Below, in pieces: positions 8,935-17,893 of a stretch of DNA of 24,367 nt. The translations under genes and the position numbers were made by a program. The stretch spans positions 1-24,367 of the forward strand of contig NWUY0304087013.1 of NCBI GenBank assembly GCA_004151065.3, given 5' to 3'. This DNA is from Larix sibirica. Its lineage: Eukaryota; Streptophyta; Pinopsida; Pinales; Pinaceae. How positions within the stretch are numbered: the stretch's first letter is position 1; the number at the start of each line of letters is the position of its first letter. The notes under the pieces were generated by a model. It did not search any database. It was not told the DNA's origin and saw nothing but the letters and a program-made list of their open reading frames with translations.

Positions 8935-9582
8935 ATGAGGATACATAAAACCAAAAGTCTAAGAGAAATCTATGAAAAGACTACTGAAGTAGATCAGAAT
9001 GCATTATTTGCCTTCGTTACATATAAGCCAGAATATTTTGAGAAGGCAGCCAAAGAAGCAGAATGGGTGCAAGCGATGGATGAAGAAATAAAGTCAATTG
9101 AAAAGAATCAGACGTGGGATCTAGTATATCTCCCAGAAGGAAACACCAGTATTGGAGTTAAGTGGGTATACAAGACAAAGGTCAATGAAAAAGGATTTGT
9201 CCAACAGCCTGGTATTTATTATGGAGATACATTCGCCCCAGTGGCAAGATTGGACACAGTCAGAACAGTTTTAGCGGTTGCAGCACAAAACAAATGGCCA
9301 GTTTACCAAATGGATGTATTTTAAGCTTTTTCAAATGGAATTTGAGAAGAGGAAGTTGATGTGGACCAGCCTCCAGGTTTTGAAATCAAAGGTCAAGAGT
9401 ACAAAGTATACAAACTGAAAAAGGCACTATATGGCTTGAAGCAAGCGCCAAGGGCATGGTACAGCCGCATTGACTCTTATCTGCTCAATAATGGATTCAG
9501 CCGAAGCAGCAGTGAACCTACACTCTACATCAAAGGAGATCAGCAAGGTAACTTTCTTATTGTCTGTCTTTATGTAGATGAG
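8935..9582 (+). pseudogene. Ty1/copia reverse transcriptase fragment, inactivated
   Basis: The frame is open from 8824, with the first ATG at 8935, and it encodes the N-terminal half of the copia reverse transcriptase domain. Visible landmarks are EWVQAMDEEIKSIEKNQTW (residues 43-61), GVKWVYKTK (74-82), GDTFAPVARLDTVR (97-110) and YQMDV (124-128, containing the first catalytic Asp). After two in-frame stops (9322-9324 and 9343-9345) the same frame continues with [22 protein letters not shown] and LIVCLYVDE. It is broken in at least three ways. The conserved block around KARLVAKG is missing as a clean in-frame gap at about 9193, the two stops interrupt it, and homology ends inside the YVDD catalytic motif at about 9580. 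No LTR, RNase H or integrase was found nearby. The copy is a dead fragment of a plant nuclear retroelement; family assignment is firm. Confidence 0.93.
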
Positions 9583-10360
9583 TATTCCAAAGTGGTAGTA
9601 GTCAGTTGTTTCACCCTTGAACATGGCACCTGTTTGAGTCATTGTCTTACAGTTGGTTTATAGCTTGCCTAGGAGCTGTACCATCAGTATGAGCTATCTT
9701 ACTCCTCCGTCTGGTTACTCTTCCAGTAACTATGGAGAGGGCTTTAATGCCTCCTGCATTGTTGCTCTATATCATTGGTGCTCTTGAGTCAATGCTGCCA
9801 GGTCATTTGTATGCCGTGCTATAGTATCAACATCAAGTGGTATTTACTCTTGGGATCGAGTACCTACTTTAGGTCCACAGTAGACGTACAGAAGGTATAA
9901 AGTTGATGCACAGAAGGTCCACAGTAGAAGATGCACGGAAGGTTTACTGTAAGTCTAGACATAATCAGAGCTCTTATCGATCAACCCAGCCTCCTCAAGA
10001 GCCCATCCCCGTACCTTTTTCACCTGCACTCCGCCATCCTAAAGGGGTGCTTCGTCGGACTATCCCCTAATTCTAACTATTGTGACCTAAGGCTTGTTGG
10101 GTTAAAAAGAGCAGGCTACCTATCATACTTGCTTTATTAATCTTAGGAGGTAGGCACTTTGACCAGTTGTATTACCTTTTGCCAGAAGGAAGGATTCATT
10201 TCTCTTTACCTACTGCTGCATGAATGAGGATGTTTTAGATGTGTTCTAATTGGTGCATAATAAGGTCTTCCTGAAGCTGTATGGGGAACTAGGGGGGGAT
10301 GAAATGAAAATCCCGGTTGAATTGAGGGGGGGCACTGGGCAAGGTAGTGGTTCCACCTTT
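9583..10360. other. unrecognised sequence after the copia breakpoint
   Basis: Homology to copia stops abruptly at the left edge. The minus strand near 9830-9580 has coding-like stretches ([34 protein letters not shown]) broken by several stops. They may come from another retroelement gag, but I cannot place them. Direct copies of a cacagtagac / cacagaaggt word lie at 9875-9925. Two G7 runs lie near 10292 and 10326. Confidence 0.35.
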
Positions 10361-12000
10361 ACGGGTGGTGTTGCTTAAACCGGTGCTGGGTAAACCTCAA
10401 TGAATTATAGGTAAACAACAACTGGGTCTTTGTCTCAATATGGACATTAAACTATACGGGGTAGTGGTGGATGAACAGGTGGAACTTGAACTTGGTCAAA
10501 TGCCTCCGTCTCTATAGCCGCCTTTGTCTTCATAGTCTCTGCTACTAGTCCTGATTCTTAATCTATAATGAATGGATCTCCTATCGTCCCTGCGACTACT
10601 GCTTCCCCTGCTTCTTTCTCTTATGGTTTGGGGTAAATAGCTGCTTCAACTGATGCTACTGAAGCACCCGTTGCTACCTCCTCTCCTGTTGTTCGTGCCA
10701 CAGATTCTTCAACGGATGAAACCATTAGCTTTGCTATTGGTGCTGTCACCCTTGCCTCTTGCTTGTTTTGGTGCTGCTTCCACTGAATAATAAACGGGTT
10801 CAGTTTGGTCAGCAATAAGGTAAAGTAAACAGGTTAAATGAAATAAACTGGAATTGGCTCTGCCTCTTATGCTAACTATAAAGCCTTTGCCTTTGATGCT
10901 TACTCTGCTGCTGGTGAATACGTGTTGGCACTGAATCCACGTCTGGAATTAGAGCTCCTGGTGGTGCTGTTGTCTGTGCCTCCGCGGTGATTAATCTACT
11001 TATATTAGCGGTGCTGCTTCCATCGATGCTTCACCCAGGTAGTAAAAAGTCTATGCCACTAGAGTTCAATCTCGCTCAAATGCAACTACTACTGGATCTC
11101 GGTCAACCATCCCAGCTGCTTTCTTCACTACTCTAGTAAATTATAGCGCTACTGAGGAGAGCCATTATTCTTTCTATCACTATAACAATGTAGACCACCA
11201 CGAAGAAGATGTTCGATTAATTGCAAACGGATCAAACTTATTATATTGGGCGTGCCTCTCTGGCTTTGTATAAACCTTTTTTTGCCTCGACTTATGCCCT
11301 ACCTATGCCGCTGGAACCGGGCCACTCTATGCTTAAGGATTTGGATCTTTATGAGGTACCGTACCTGGAACTGCCTTTGTTGCTGCTAGATCAACAAGGT
11401 AAACTTGGTAAACTCAATAGGTTCTCATGCTTCGGGGTATCGATCTTTATCTATGCGAGGTCATAGCTATAAAAGTGTTACAATGGCACTATATCGTAGT
11501 GTGCCTGCAGCTATTACGCTTCTCGTCGTACACCTGCAATGGACCTTTTTCGTACGCTCACTATGGCCTTATCTTGTGCACCTGAACAATGGGCGCTTCT
11601 GACCGGAGGGAAGTTTCACCACCTGGTTTAGAGATAGGCTTTATACTCCAGCCGAGTGAAGCCGGACCGGGAGCAGACTAGGGCTATGAACTATGAGCAT
11701 TTCTTTCTTCCTCAATAAGGGCCTAGGAATAAGGGGATATAAAAAGAAATATTTATAAGGTACCTGTTTTAAGGTATACACAAAAGGTGCGCTCCCGTCC
11801 TATTTCCTTGGGCGCGTATGGATCCTCACTGGTGCCATAGGCTGGGCGATTCACGTATGATGGTCCTCCTACTGATGGTAGTTCGGGATCAACTTAAGCA
11901 TGAACTGCTGCTACTCGTGCTGCCACTGATACTTGGTAAACATAATCTCCTTACTCCGACTCTCGAACTTACTTTGATGCTGGGAGGATAAACTAGTATG
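10361..12000 (+). repeat. decayed low-complexity block reading as Ala/Thr/Ser/Gly-rich peptide
   Basis: The plus strand reads as Ala/Thr/Ser/Gly/Tyr-rich low-complexity peptide in shifting frames, broken by stops: for example PATTASPASFSYG (about 10585-10625), ASTDATEAPVATSSPVVRAT (about 10643), TYAAGTGPLYA (about 11290) and GTVPGTAFVAA (about 11360). The words ggtgctgcttcc (about 10774 and 11011) and ggtaaac recur. The pattern fits a decayed tandem repeat better than one gene. A similar style appears at 16080-16210. Open frames at 11221-11466 and 11405-11602 fall inside it and are not recognised. Confidence 0.4.
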
Positions 12001-12540
12001 GGGACAGTATACACTTGGGCCGTAGCTCACTAGCAGTGTATCACGGGGCCAAGTAACCTTCATGCTACTAACACATTCGTTAGAGCACGCAGCCCCCCAT
12101 ACAGATATAGCCATAGGAACGTTTTTCTAATTTACAGCTTATAGAAGATTCACATTAGTCACTGCACCTTGTAGATTATGTACCTCCACGGTCTATCTAC
12201 TTATTGGGGGCCTACAGTCCGTTTCGGACAGGAACTATAGCATTGCCTTACAAACGATGATGCGTTCTGTGCTCCAATCAAGAAGTTTGTAATTCCAATA
12301 CGTCACATTATCAACTCACCTGGTCACCTCATTTAGGCCAGAAGGAACTAATGGGGGGCTTCGCACCTAAATCAATTCCAAACGGCCATTTCATTTATGC
12401 TTATCCATCAACTAGGCTGAGGATCGGTGGAACACGCGATGGGTTCTAAACTACTTACTCCAGCGGATCTTATCACTTAAGGTAACAACATGCCCCACCT
12501 AGTATATAAGCTTACACTAGCAGGCAGGTTGCCTTACCTC
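12001..12540. other. unrecognised mixed sequence
   Basis: Sequence complexity is normal. A minus-strand frame of 67 codons (11911-12114) begins with ATG but resembles nothing I know. No RNA gene, repeat or regulatory site is evident. Confidence 0.35.
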
Positions 12541-12559
12541 GCTCTTTTACAGAAGGCAG

Positions 12560-12640
12560 TCACATAAGGCACCCCACAGAGAGAGACACCCTACAAGCAG
12601 GACATAACCACAGAGACAGTCAGAGACACCCGACATAGCC
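12560..12640 (+). repeat. short acagagaga/agacaccc repeat cluster
   Basis: The words cacagagagagacaccc, ccacagagacag and cagagacaccc follow each other with loose spacing. The central 17-bp word at 12603-12619 matches 8773-8789 exactly. Confidence 0.5.
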
Positions 12641-12659
12641 ACCGATCATGGACACAGCT

Positions 12660-12815
12660 GATCATTGCTTGCCTTTGCTACTCAGCTGGGAGACTTTGCT
12701 TAGTTGGATACTCCACTGGGCTACTCGGTTTGGCTCATGGGCTTGGATACTAGGCTACTTGACTTGGATGGCTGATTGGCTTGGTTACTCTTTCTACTTG
12801 GCACTATACTAGGGC
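12660..12815 (+). repeat. decayed minisatellite, TTGG.TACT words
   Basis: A run of related short words: gctactcagctggg, ttggatactcc, ctgggctactcgg, tttggctcatgggc, ttggatactaggc, cttggatggc and ttggcttggttactc. The unit is about 10-15 bases and variable. It is non-coding as far as I can see. Confidence 0.5.
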
Positions 12816-13913
12816 TAATCTCTATCGGCATTTAAGGAACCCTATGAATGAAGGAACCTAATAGTGAAAATATAACAAGGCGCCCTCGACCCTTGACCTC
12901 GAACCTAGATTCTCTCACGCTACGGAACATTCTCTTTATTTCTTTTTATTTAGGGCTGCGAGAAACGAACCAGTTACCACGTAGCTGCTTATATAGTTAT
13001 TCTCACACAGCACCTCTTGAGTATAGGGCTTGCTAGAACGGATGGCTTCCCAGGTCTCAATCACTCGATACAAAAGTTGATCAAAGAGGAATAGCCAGAA
13101 GTCCTTGCCTCAAACAGTCATTGTTCAGAGAACCCATATAACCCTGGGCCACCTTCAAAACAGACCCGATAAACTAGGCCTACCTGGGTCTGCAGTCTAT
13201 AGTGCATGTTTCCTAAGACTTTTTAGACTCGTGCCATCTATACGTCCTTGCCATTACGATGTTATGTTCAATCCATCTCTAAGAAATATCTACATCCGCT
13301 AAGTGAGTAGTCTGTCTAGTGTAGAATAAACCTCCTATACCTACGTACATGAAACTCTAATCCGTGCTAAGTTGTTTCCGTGCCCAGGAGGTTGTTAGTG
13401 CCAAGTTGCCCAGTTGGACGTGCCCTGTTTCATAGCCAGTCTACATAGATAAGGGCATTAACCTATCGGACCCTATAAATATGGGAAATTCAGGTCCGAC
13501 GGAAGGAGGGCGAGACCATAAGGGAGAGGAAGCAAAGATGGCCTAGTCTAAGAGCGAAAACCCCTATCCAACTGGTAAATTCAGGAAAGAAAGGTAGCCT
13601 CTATTGGTGGTATGAGATTTCAATATTCCGGCTAAAGCATTAGTGAAAAGCGCTGTTTAAAGAGGAACCCTAAATAATAACCCTGGTGAATGAGCCTTCT
13701 GCAGCACGTACCCTGAATTAACAAGCGTTCCAATAAAACCTTAAAAGCGTCCCCTGCAGTACCCAATACGCCCGCATACCGCCATTCTATCGCTCATACC
13801 CGCCCCCATTATAGCCCCGCATTCTGGAAGCCCTGCCTGCCAGCCGGGTGACTGTTAAATCCCATCCCGCCATCCGGGGAACAACGTCTCAATGCAATAT
13901 ATAGTAGTAAGAG
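12816..13913. other. unrecognised mixed sequence
   Basis: Short frames at 12848-13036 and 13105-13302 are not recognised. A word at 13514-13532 (gaccataagggagaggaag) resembles the distal half of the AAGG-bounded element copy C and may be a truncated relative. A C-rich stretch at about 13740-13880 shows no gene. Confidence 0.35.
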
Positions 13914-13921
13914 GTGTTGTA

Positions 13922-13946
13922 GTAGGTCTGGCTGCTATGGCAAGGT
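13922..13946 (+). repeat. dispersed repeat, copy at 13.9 kb
   Basis: This is the partner of 7317-7341, with 24 of 25 bases identical by eye. Immediately upstream, at 13899-13912, is a 14-bp word also present at 616-629. Confidence 0.6.
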
Positions 13947-14260
13947 AAGTTCTATACCCCAGCTAGGTCTTCTCCTTATTTCAAAGGACACAACTTTATT
14001 CTCTTTCACTCCATGGCTTAGGCGGTTACCCCACCCAGAAAGCTTAGGATACGGAGAGCAGCTTAGGAGAAGAACCTATTTCTTATTCTCTTTTTCACAG
14101 GAAGTATACCTTTTGAACTCGCCGCACTACATTAAGATAAGGGAGTTCCGGCACTACAGCAGCTCCGGCTAAGCAGCACAGAGAGTAGAGCTAAGAGTTA
14201 GCTTCTGAAGGAGAAGTCTCATTTCTAATGGAATGGGAAACTACACGGACACAACACCCC
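13947..14260. other. unrecognised spacer
   Basis: Mixed composition with several gctta(g)g words (about 14019, 14041 and 14062). No open frame or RNA gene is recognised. Confidence 0.35.
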
Positions 14261-14422
14261 TTATAGCTTCTTAGCTAGAGAGCTCAGGGGACAAACACAA
14301 TTGGGATGGACTTTACAGCTACGTGGGTCGTCTATGTCTGGATGTGAGGTTGTAATCGCTTCTTCAGCTTCAGCTTCATTTTCAGATTCTGCTGATTCAT
14401 AGAGTACACATTGAGTACACAT
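14261..14422 (-). CDS. short acidic open frame, hypothetical
   Basis: A 53-codon minus-strand frame starts with ATG at 14422 and ends with TAA at 14261-14263. It encodes a Glu/Ala-rich segment (ESAESENEAEAEEA, residues 9-22) followed by SHPDIDDPRSC. The acidic tract comes from a short gct-gaa repeat. It may be chance, or a scrap of a retroelement linker or nuclear exon. No family is recognised and the neighbours give no context. Confidence 0.15.
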   Translation of the reverse strand: MCTQCVLYESAESENEAEAEEAITTSHPDIDDPRSCKVHPNCVCPLSSLAKKL

Positions 14423-14460
14423 TCAAATTAAGTGAGTAGAAACCTGGCATTTCACCTTGG

Positions 14461-15830
14461 CGGGGCTAGATGGAATAGATTGTGAACACTAACTACTGGA
14501 TACACTAAAGAGCAGCTCTAGTCTAGCATTTGGTGAGTTATTTTTAGGGGCCTTATATTAAAACTTAGATGCCTATGCTGAGTGTAGAGGCACAACTAGA
14601 ATAGGTTTAACATTCATCTAGCTATGGTGGTGAGAGCACCTATCACTTTGGAGGCCTGCTAGGGGCCCCACATTCTAGAGAAACCCATATTTAGATAGTA
14701 TTATAGGCATAGGGCTCATAGTAAGGGATGGCCACATTTAGAGGAGATAAAGCCTTAGGGTTATAGATGGAGGGCCACATATCTTCCTTGTAGTGAGTGT
14801 CTCAATTATAGGTGAGTCAGGAGAGTAGATCACATATTTGACAAAGAGGGTATGCATCAATTATTACATCTAGTAGCTAAGGTCCTATTATAGCGGGGTA
14901 AGAGACCAGGCCCCTTCCCACAGGGAGAAATTATCAACCAGTTAAAAGAGCAGGGCACCTATTCATATTGCTCATTGGCCTTTAGTAGAGAGAGGGCTTT
15001 AGTGGTTATGTAAAAGAGTTAATGCTTCCTAGGTAGATATTGTTTCTGAGCACTAAGATGAGTCCTGACTAGCTAGGATTAGAGAGATGGGAGTAACATA
15101 AAGAGTAGTGGCTTAAGTATAGGTGTTCCTAGGAGAGCCAAGTAGCAAGGTGTCTAGTGCAGGTTATGGAGGTTTAGGGAGACAAGAGTGGTAACAAGAA
15201 GGAGGAGGGTGAGGATGAGGGGGATAAGGAGGATAAAGAGACATAGGTAGAGGCTTAGCCCCCAGTAAGATAGGCAAGTCCCCTTTTTTAGCCAGATATA
15301 ACATAGATATACACCCTGAGGTTTTGGGTGAGGTATAAGCAGCTATATTTAGTGATATGAGGGCTTGTTTGGAGTGTTTGAGGGTAGCTTTTAGAGCAAA
15401 GCCTAGCAAACAGTAAATAGATCCTCTTATACTAGGGGATGATGCTAAATATTACATGGATATCAAAGGTAGTTGCAAGTGTAGAGCCAGTGACATATAA
15501 AACAGATGGAGGCTTTACAAGCATAGGTAGGACCTAACACAGTTATAAGGCTAAGCATCTAGAGTATAAATGTAACCATTAAGGAGGTGGCCTACTTGTA
15601 TCATAGTATTATATATTTTATTTACAAGGTACAGAGCTAGGCATCCTAACTTATGGTTGTTGAAAGAGAGAGATATAAGGCAATACAACATTATACCAAG
15701 GCTAGAGGGATAGACTCAGAGTAGAGCTAGTGAAATTATAGGGGGACCACGTAGTAGATATGCTAGTTTATATGCGAGTTTAAGTTAGCAGAGGCAGATA
15801 GAAAAGAGCTTAAAGGTTCTAGTTTCTTCA
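14461..15830. repeat. TAG-rich block, probably decayed low-complexity DNA
   Basis: I counted about 70 TAG triplets on the plus strand in 1.37 kb, about one per 20 bases, against about 36 CTA. All three plus frames are closed throughout. The minus strand stays open longer (15164-15409, 81 codons, with a Pro/Tyr/His-rich end), mainly because TAG becomes CTA there, so that frame is not good evidence for a gene. Purine-rich words such as ggaggagggtgagg occur near 15210. Confidence 0.45.
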
Positions 15831-16440
15831 AAAGAATATCTAGTGTAGATCCCAGATGATAAAAATGGCTCCTCGGAACCCACTAAAAAGAAAATATTAC
15901 TCATAAAAAAGGGCCAATGAGATAGTTTTGGAAATTATGTTCCAATTCCACCACTTATTGCCTGGTGGGATTCTATTTATAAATAAAATACAGGTTTCAT
16001 AAGTAACATAAAAAATAAGCGCATCAGAGAAGGACGGGACATCCCAAAGGGGAACAGCAGGCTATATTTGGAAGGAAAAGGTATGCTGCTTACTATACTG
16101 GTCCTGGAACTGAACGAGGGTAAACTGGTCCTTCAACGGGTGCTTCAGGTTGATAAACTGCTTTTACTAGCACTGGTCTACTGGCCTCGGACCTTACACC
16201 TTCTCCTCTTAATTTGGACTAGAATCTTACTCTCGGCGTTTTAAACACGCAGATCCTCTGGGTATGCACCTCTATTTCGGAGTTCACTTTCGGACCTTTT
16301 CTTTATCATAACGAAGAGGAAACCCGTAACATAAGTCCCCTTTTGGGGGTCTTTTATTGCAAAATCAATATAGTTTTGTACTAACTACAGCAAAGCCATA
16401 ACCTTAAAGGAAGGAAATACAAGGCTCTGAATAAACCCAG
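15831..16440. other. unrecognised, AT-rich then repeat-like
   Basis: 15860-16050 is AT-rich spacer. 16080-16210 repeats the style of 10361-12000: actggtcctgg, gggtaaactggtcc and gggtgcttc words. Nothing coding is recognised. Confidence 0.35.
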
Positions 16441-16730
16441 TATGACTCGGTCTAGCGCCAGCCCGGTAAGTCTCTTTAGCCGGGGATAGGCTTGCTTTTT
16501 TTATGCCGGGGTTTTACCAACTTCCTTAGCTGCTTAAGGCGTAGCTGACCGCGGCTTGCTTATCAGCTTGCTTTTTACTTTTCATTACCTTACCGGCTAA
16601 AAAATAGGTCGCCTGCCTTCCTAGTCATTACCTTACCTCACCTGACCTGTCTTCATTCTTCCCACTGCCTTCCTGCATTCCATAGCCCTTTCTGTTGCCT
16701 TCCTACCTTTATTACATTTACATTCAAGGA
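16441..16730. repeat. pyrimidine-rich block with cttgctttt and ccttacc words
   Basis: The words ggcttgctttttt, cggcttgcttatc and agcttgctttttac (16485-16580) are followed by cattaccttaccggc, cattaccttacctcacctg and ttgccttcctacc. The block looks like an old, degenerate tandem array. No gene is seen. Confidence 0.4.
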
Positions 16731-17034
16731 ACACTCTCACAACGAGCACTCACCACAATTTATATGACACCCAACCGAAGGGAGCTAGCTATTTATTAGC
16801 TTTTACTATCTTAAGTATCACTCACTACCCAGACTGACTCACAAAGATAAGCTAGAGCTTATGGTCTCCGCTATAGTTTACCAATGCCACCATCAAAGAG
16901 AGGTCTTACCTAGTCCCCATTGTTGAAAAGGAGACTCTACTACCACAGGTTCCAAGGGTAGTGCAGGAAGCTCTGGCTTGCCCGCAAACTTATGGCATTG
17001 CTCACGAGGTTTCATAAAAGCATGGACATCGCTG
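16731..17034. other. unrecognised spacer
   Basis: Mixed composition. No open frame, RNA gene or repeat that I can support. Confidence 0.35.
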
Positions 17035-17230
17035 AAGGACGATCTTTCATAGATAAGTAAAGCTAAAAGGAGTATAAGGGACTAAAGGTAAGGGGCTAAG
17101 GGTAAATAAGAAGGTAAGGTATGTAGGTGAGCTAAGGTTAATAAGCTCCAATAACTAAAGGTATATGAGGCAAAGTGAGGCTCTCTAAAGGTAAAGGCTC
17201 TAAGGGCTGTTAAGTGTCCCTAGGCAAGTG
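17035..17230 (+). repeat. decayed minisatellite, GGCTAAAGGTAA words
   Basis: Related words follow closely: actaaaggtaagg, ggctaagggtaa, gagctaaggttaa, aactaaaggtatatg, ctctaaaggtaaagg and ctctaaggg. The unit is about 12 bases with drift. It is non-coding. Confidence 0.5.
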
Positions 17231-17297
17231 AAGCTAATTGAATAAAGCATACTTAATATAGGGGTTAGGTATTAATATTCCTAGTAGCTCTAGAATT

Positions 17298-17335
17298 CCT
17301 AGCTATAGAGAGTAAGTTATAGCTATAGAGAGGGT
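17298..17335 (+). repeat. 20-bp period direct repeat
   Basis: The word tagctatagagag occurs at 17300-17312 and 17320-17332, a 20-base period. A second, unrelated repeat of the same period lies at 17614-17649. Confidence 0.7.
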
Positions 17336-17369
17336 GTTTCGTTAGAGGTTGTAGTTCCGCACGGTAGTA

Positions 17370-17790
17370 AGAGAGGTAGTAAGAGTTAAGTATAAGTATA
17401 GTATTAAGTAGTATAATAAGTATTCTAATAAATAAGTAATAGATTCTATTTCCTAATTATAATAGAGTTATTGAGTCTTTCTGTTTCTAAGATAGATGGA
17501 AGTACTAAAGTATTTTATTTCTTCTGTTAATAAAGGAGTCTTCTATTCCTTGTGTTAATATCTATTCTAGTATAAGTAAAGTATATCTAGCTAAGTAAAG
17601 TATAAGTACAACTCCTAATCCTAATATTATATACCTAATCCTAATATTAATAAAAAAGTATAAGTTCAGTATGAGTCAAGTATAGGATAAGAAATTCTTA
17701 GTGTAGTAGTATAAGATCCTTGTATTCTATGGATAAGGGATATAGTCTTAGTAACCTATAAGTTCTATTCTTAATCCTAATCTTTATAAT
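17370..17790. repeat. low-complexity TAAGTATAAG-rich block
   Basis: The region is very AT-rich and dominated by aagtataagta, gtagtat and agtaaagtat words. The 16-bp word cctaatcctaatatta is tandemly repeated at 17614-17629 and 17634-17649. No gene is present. Confidence 0.55.
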
Positions 17791-17858
17791 ACCAAAAAGA
17801 AACATTAAAATATGTTTGGCAGCTCCCTCACTGGATTTTAATGGTTGGATTTATAGGG

Positions 17859-17893
17859 AAAACCCCTCTAAGCCTCAAAACCCCTCTAAGCCT
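17859..17893 (+). repeat. 17-bp tandem duplication
   Basis: The word aaaacccctctaagcct occurs at 17859-17875 and 17877-17893, separated by one base. The copies are identical, so this is more recent than most repeats here. Confidence 0.8.

Noticed and set aside
9322-9345. RNA editing as a rescue of the two copia stop codons
   Set aside because: U-to-C editing would give Gln or Arg, which are not the usual residues here, and the frame also has a missing conserved block.
9427-9642. 71-codon minus-strand frame over the copia fragment
   Set aside because: Most of it is antisense to clear reverse transcriptase motifs ([11 protein letters not shown]).
15164-15409. 81-codon minus-strand frame as a gene
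   Set aside because: Its openness follows from the excess of TAG on the plus strand (CTA = Leu on the minus strand), and the product is low-complexity.
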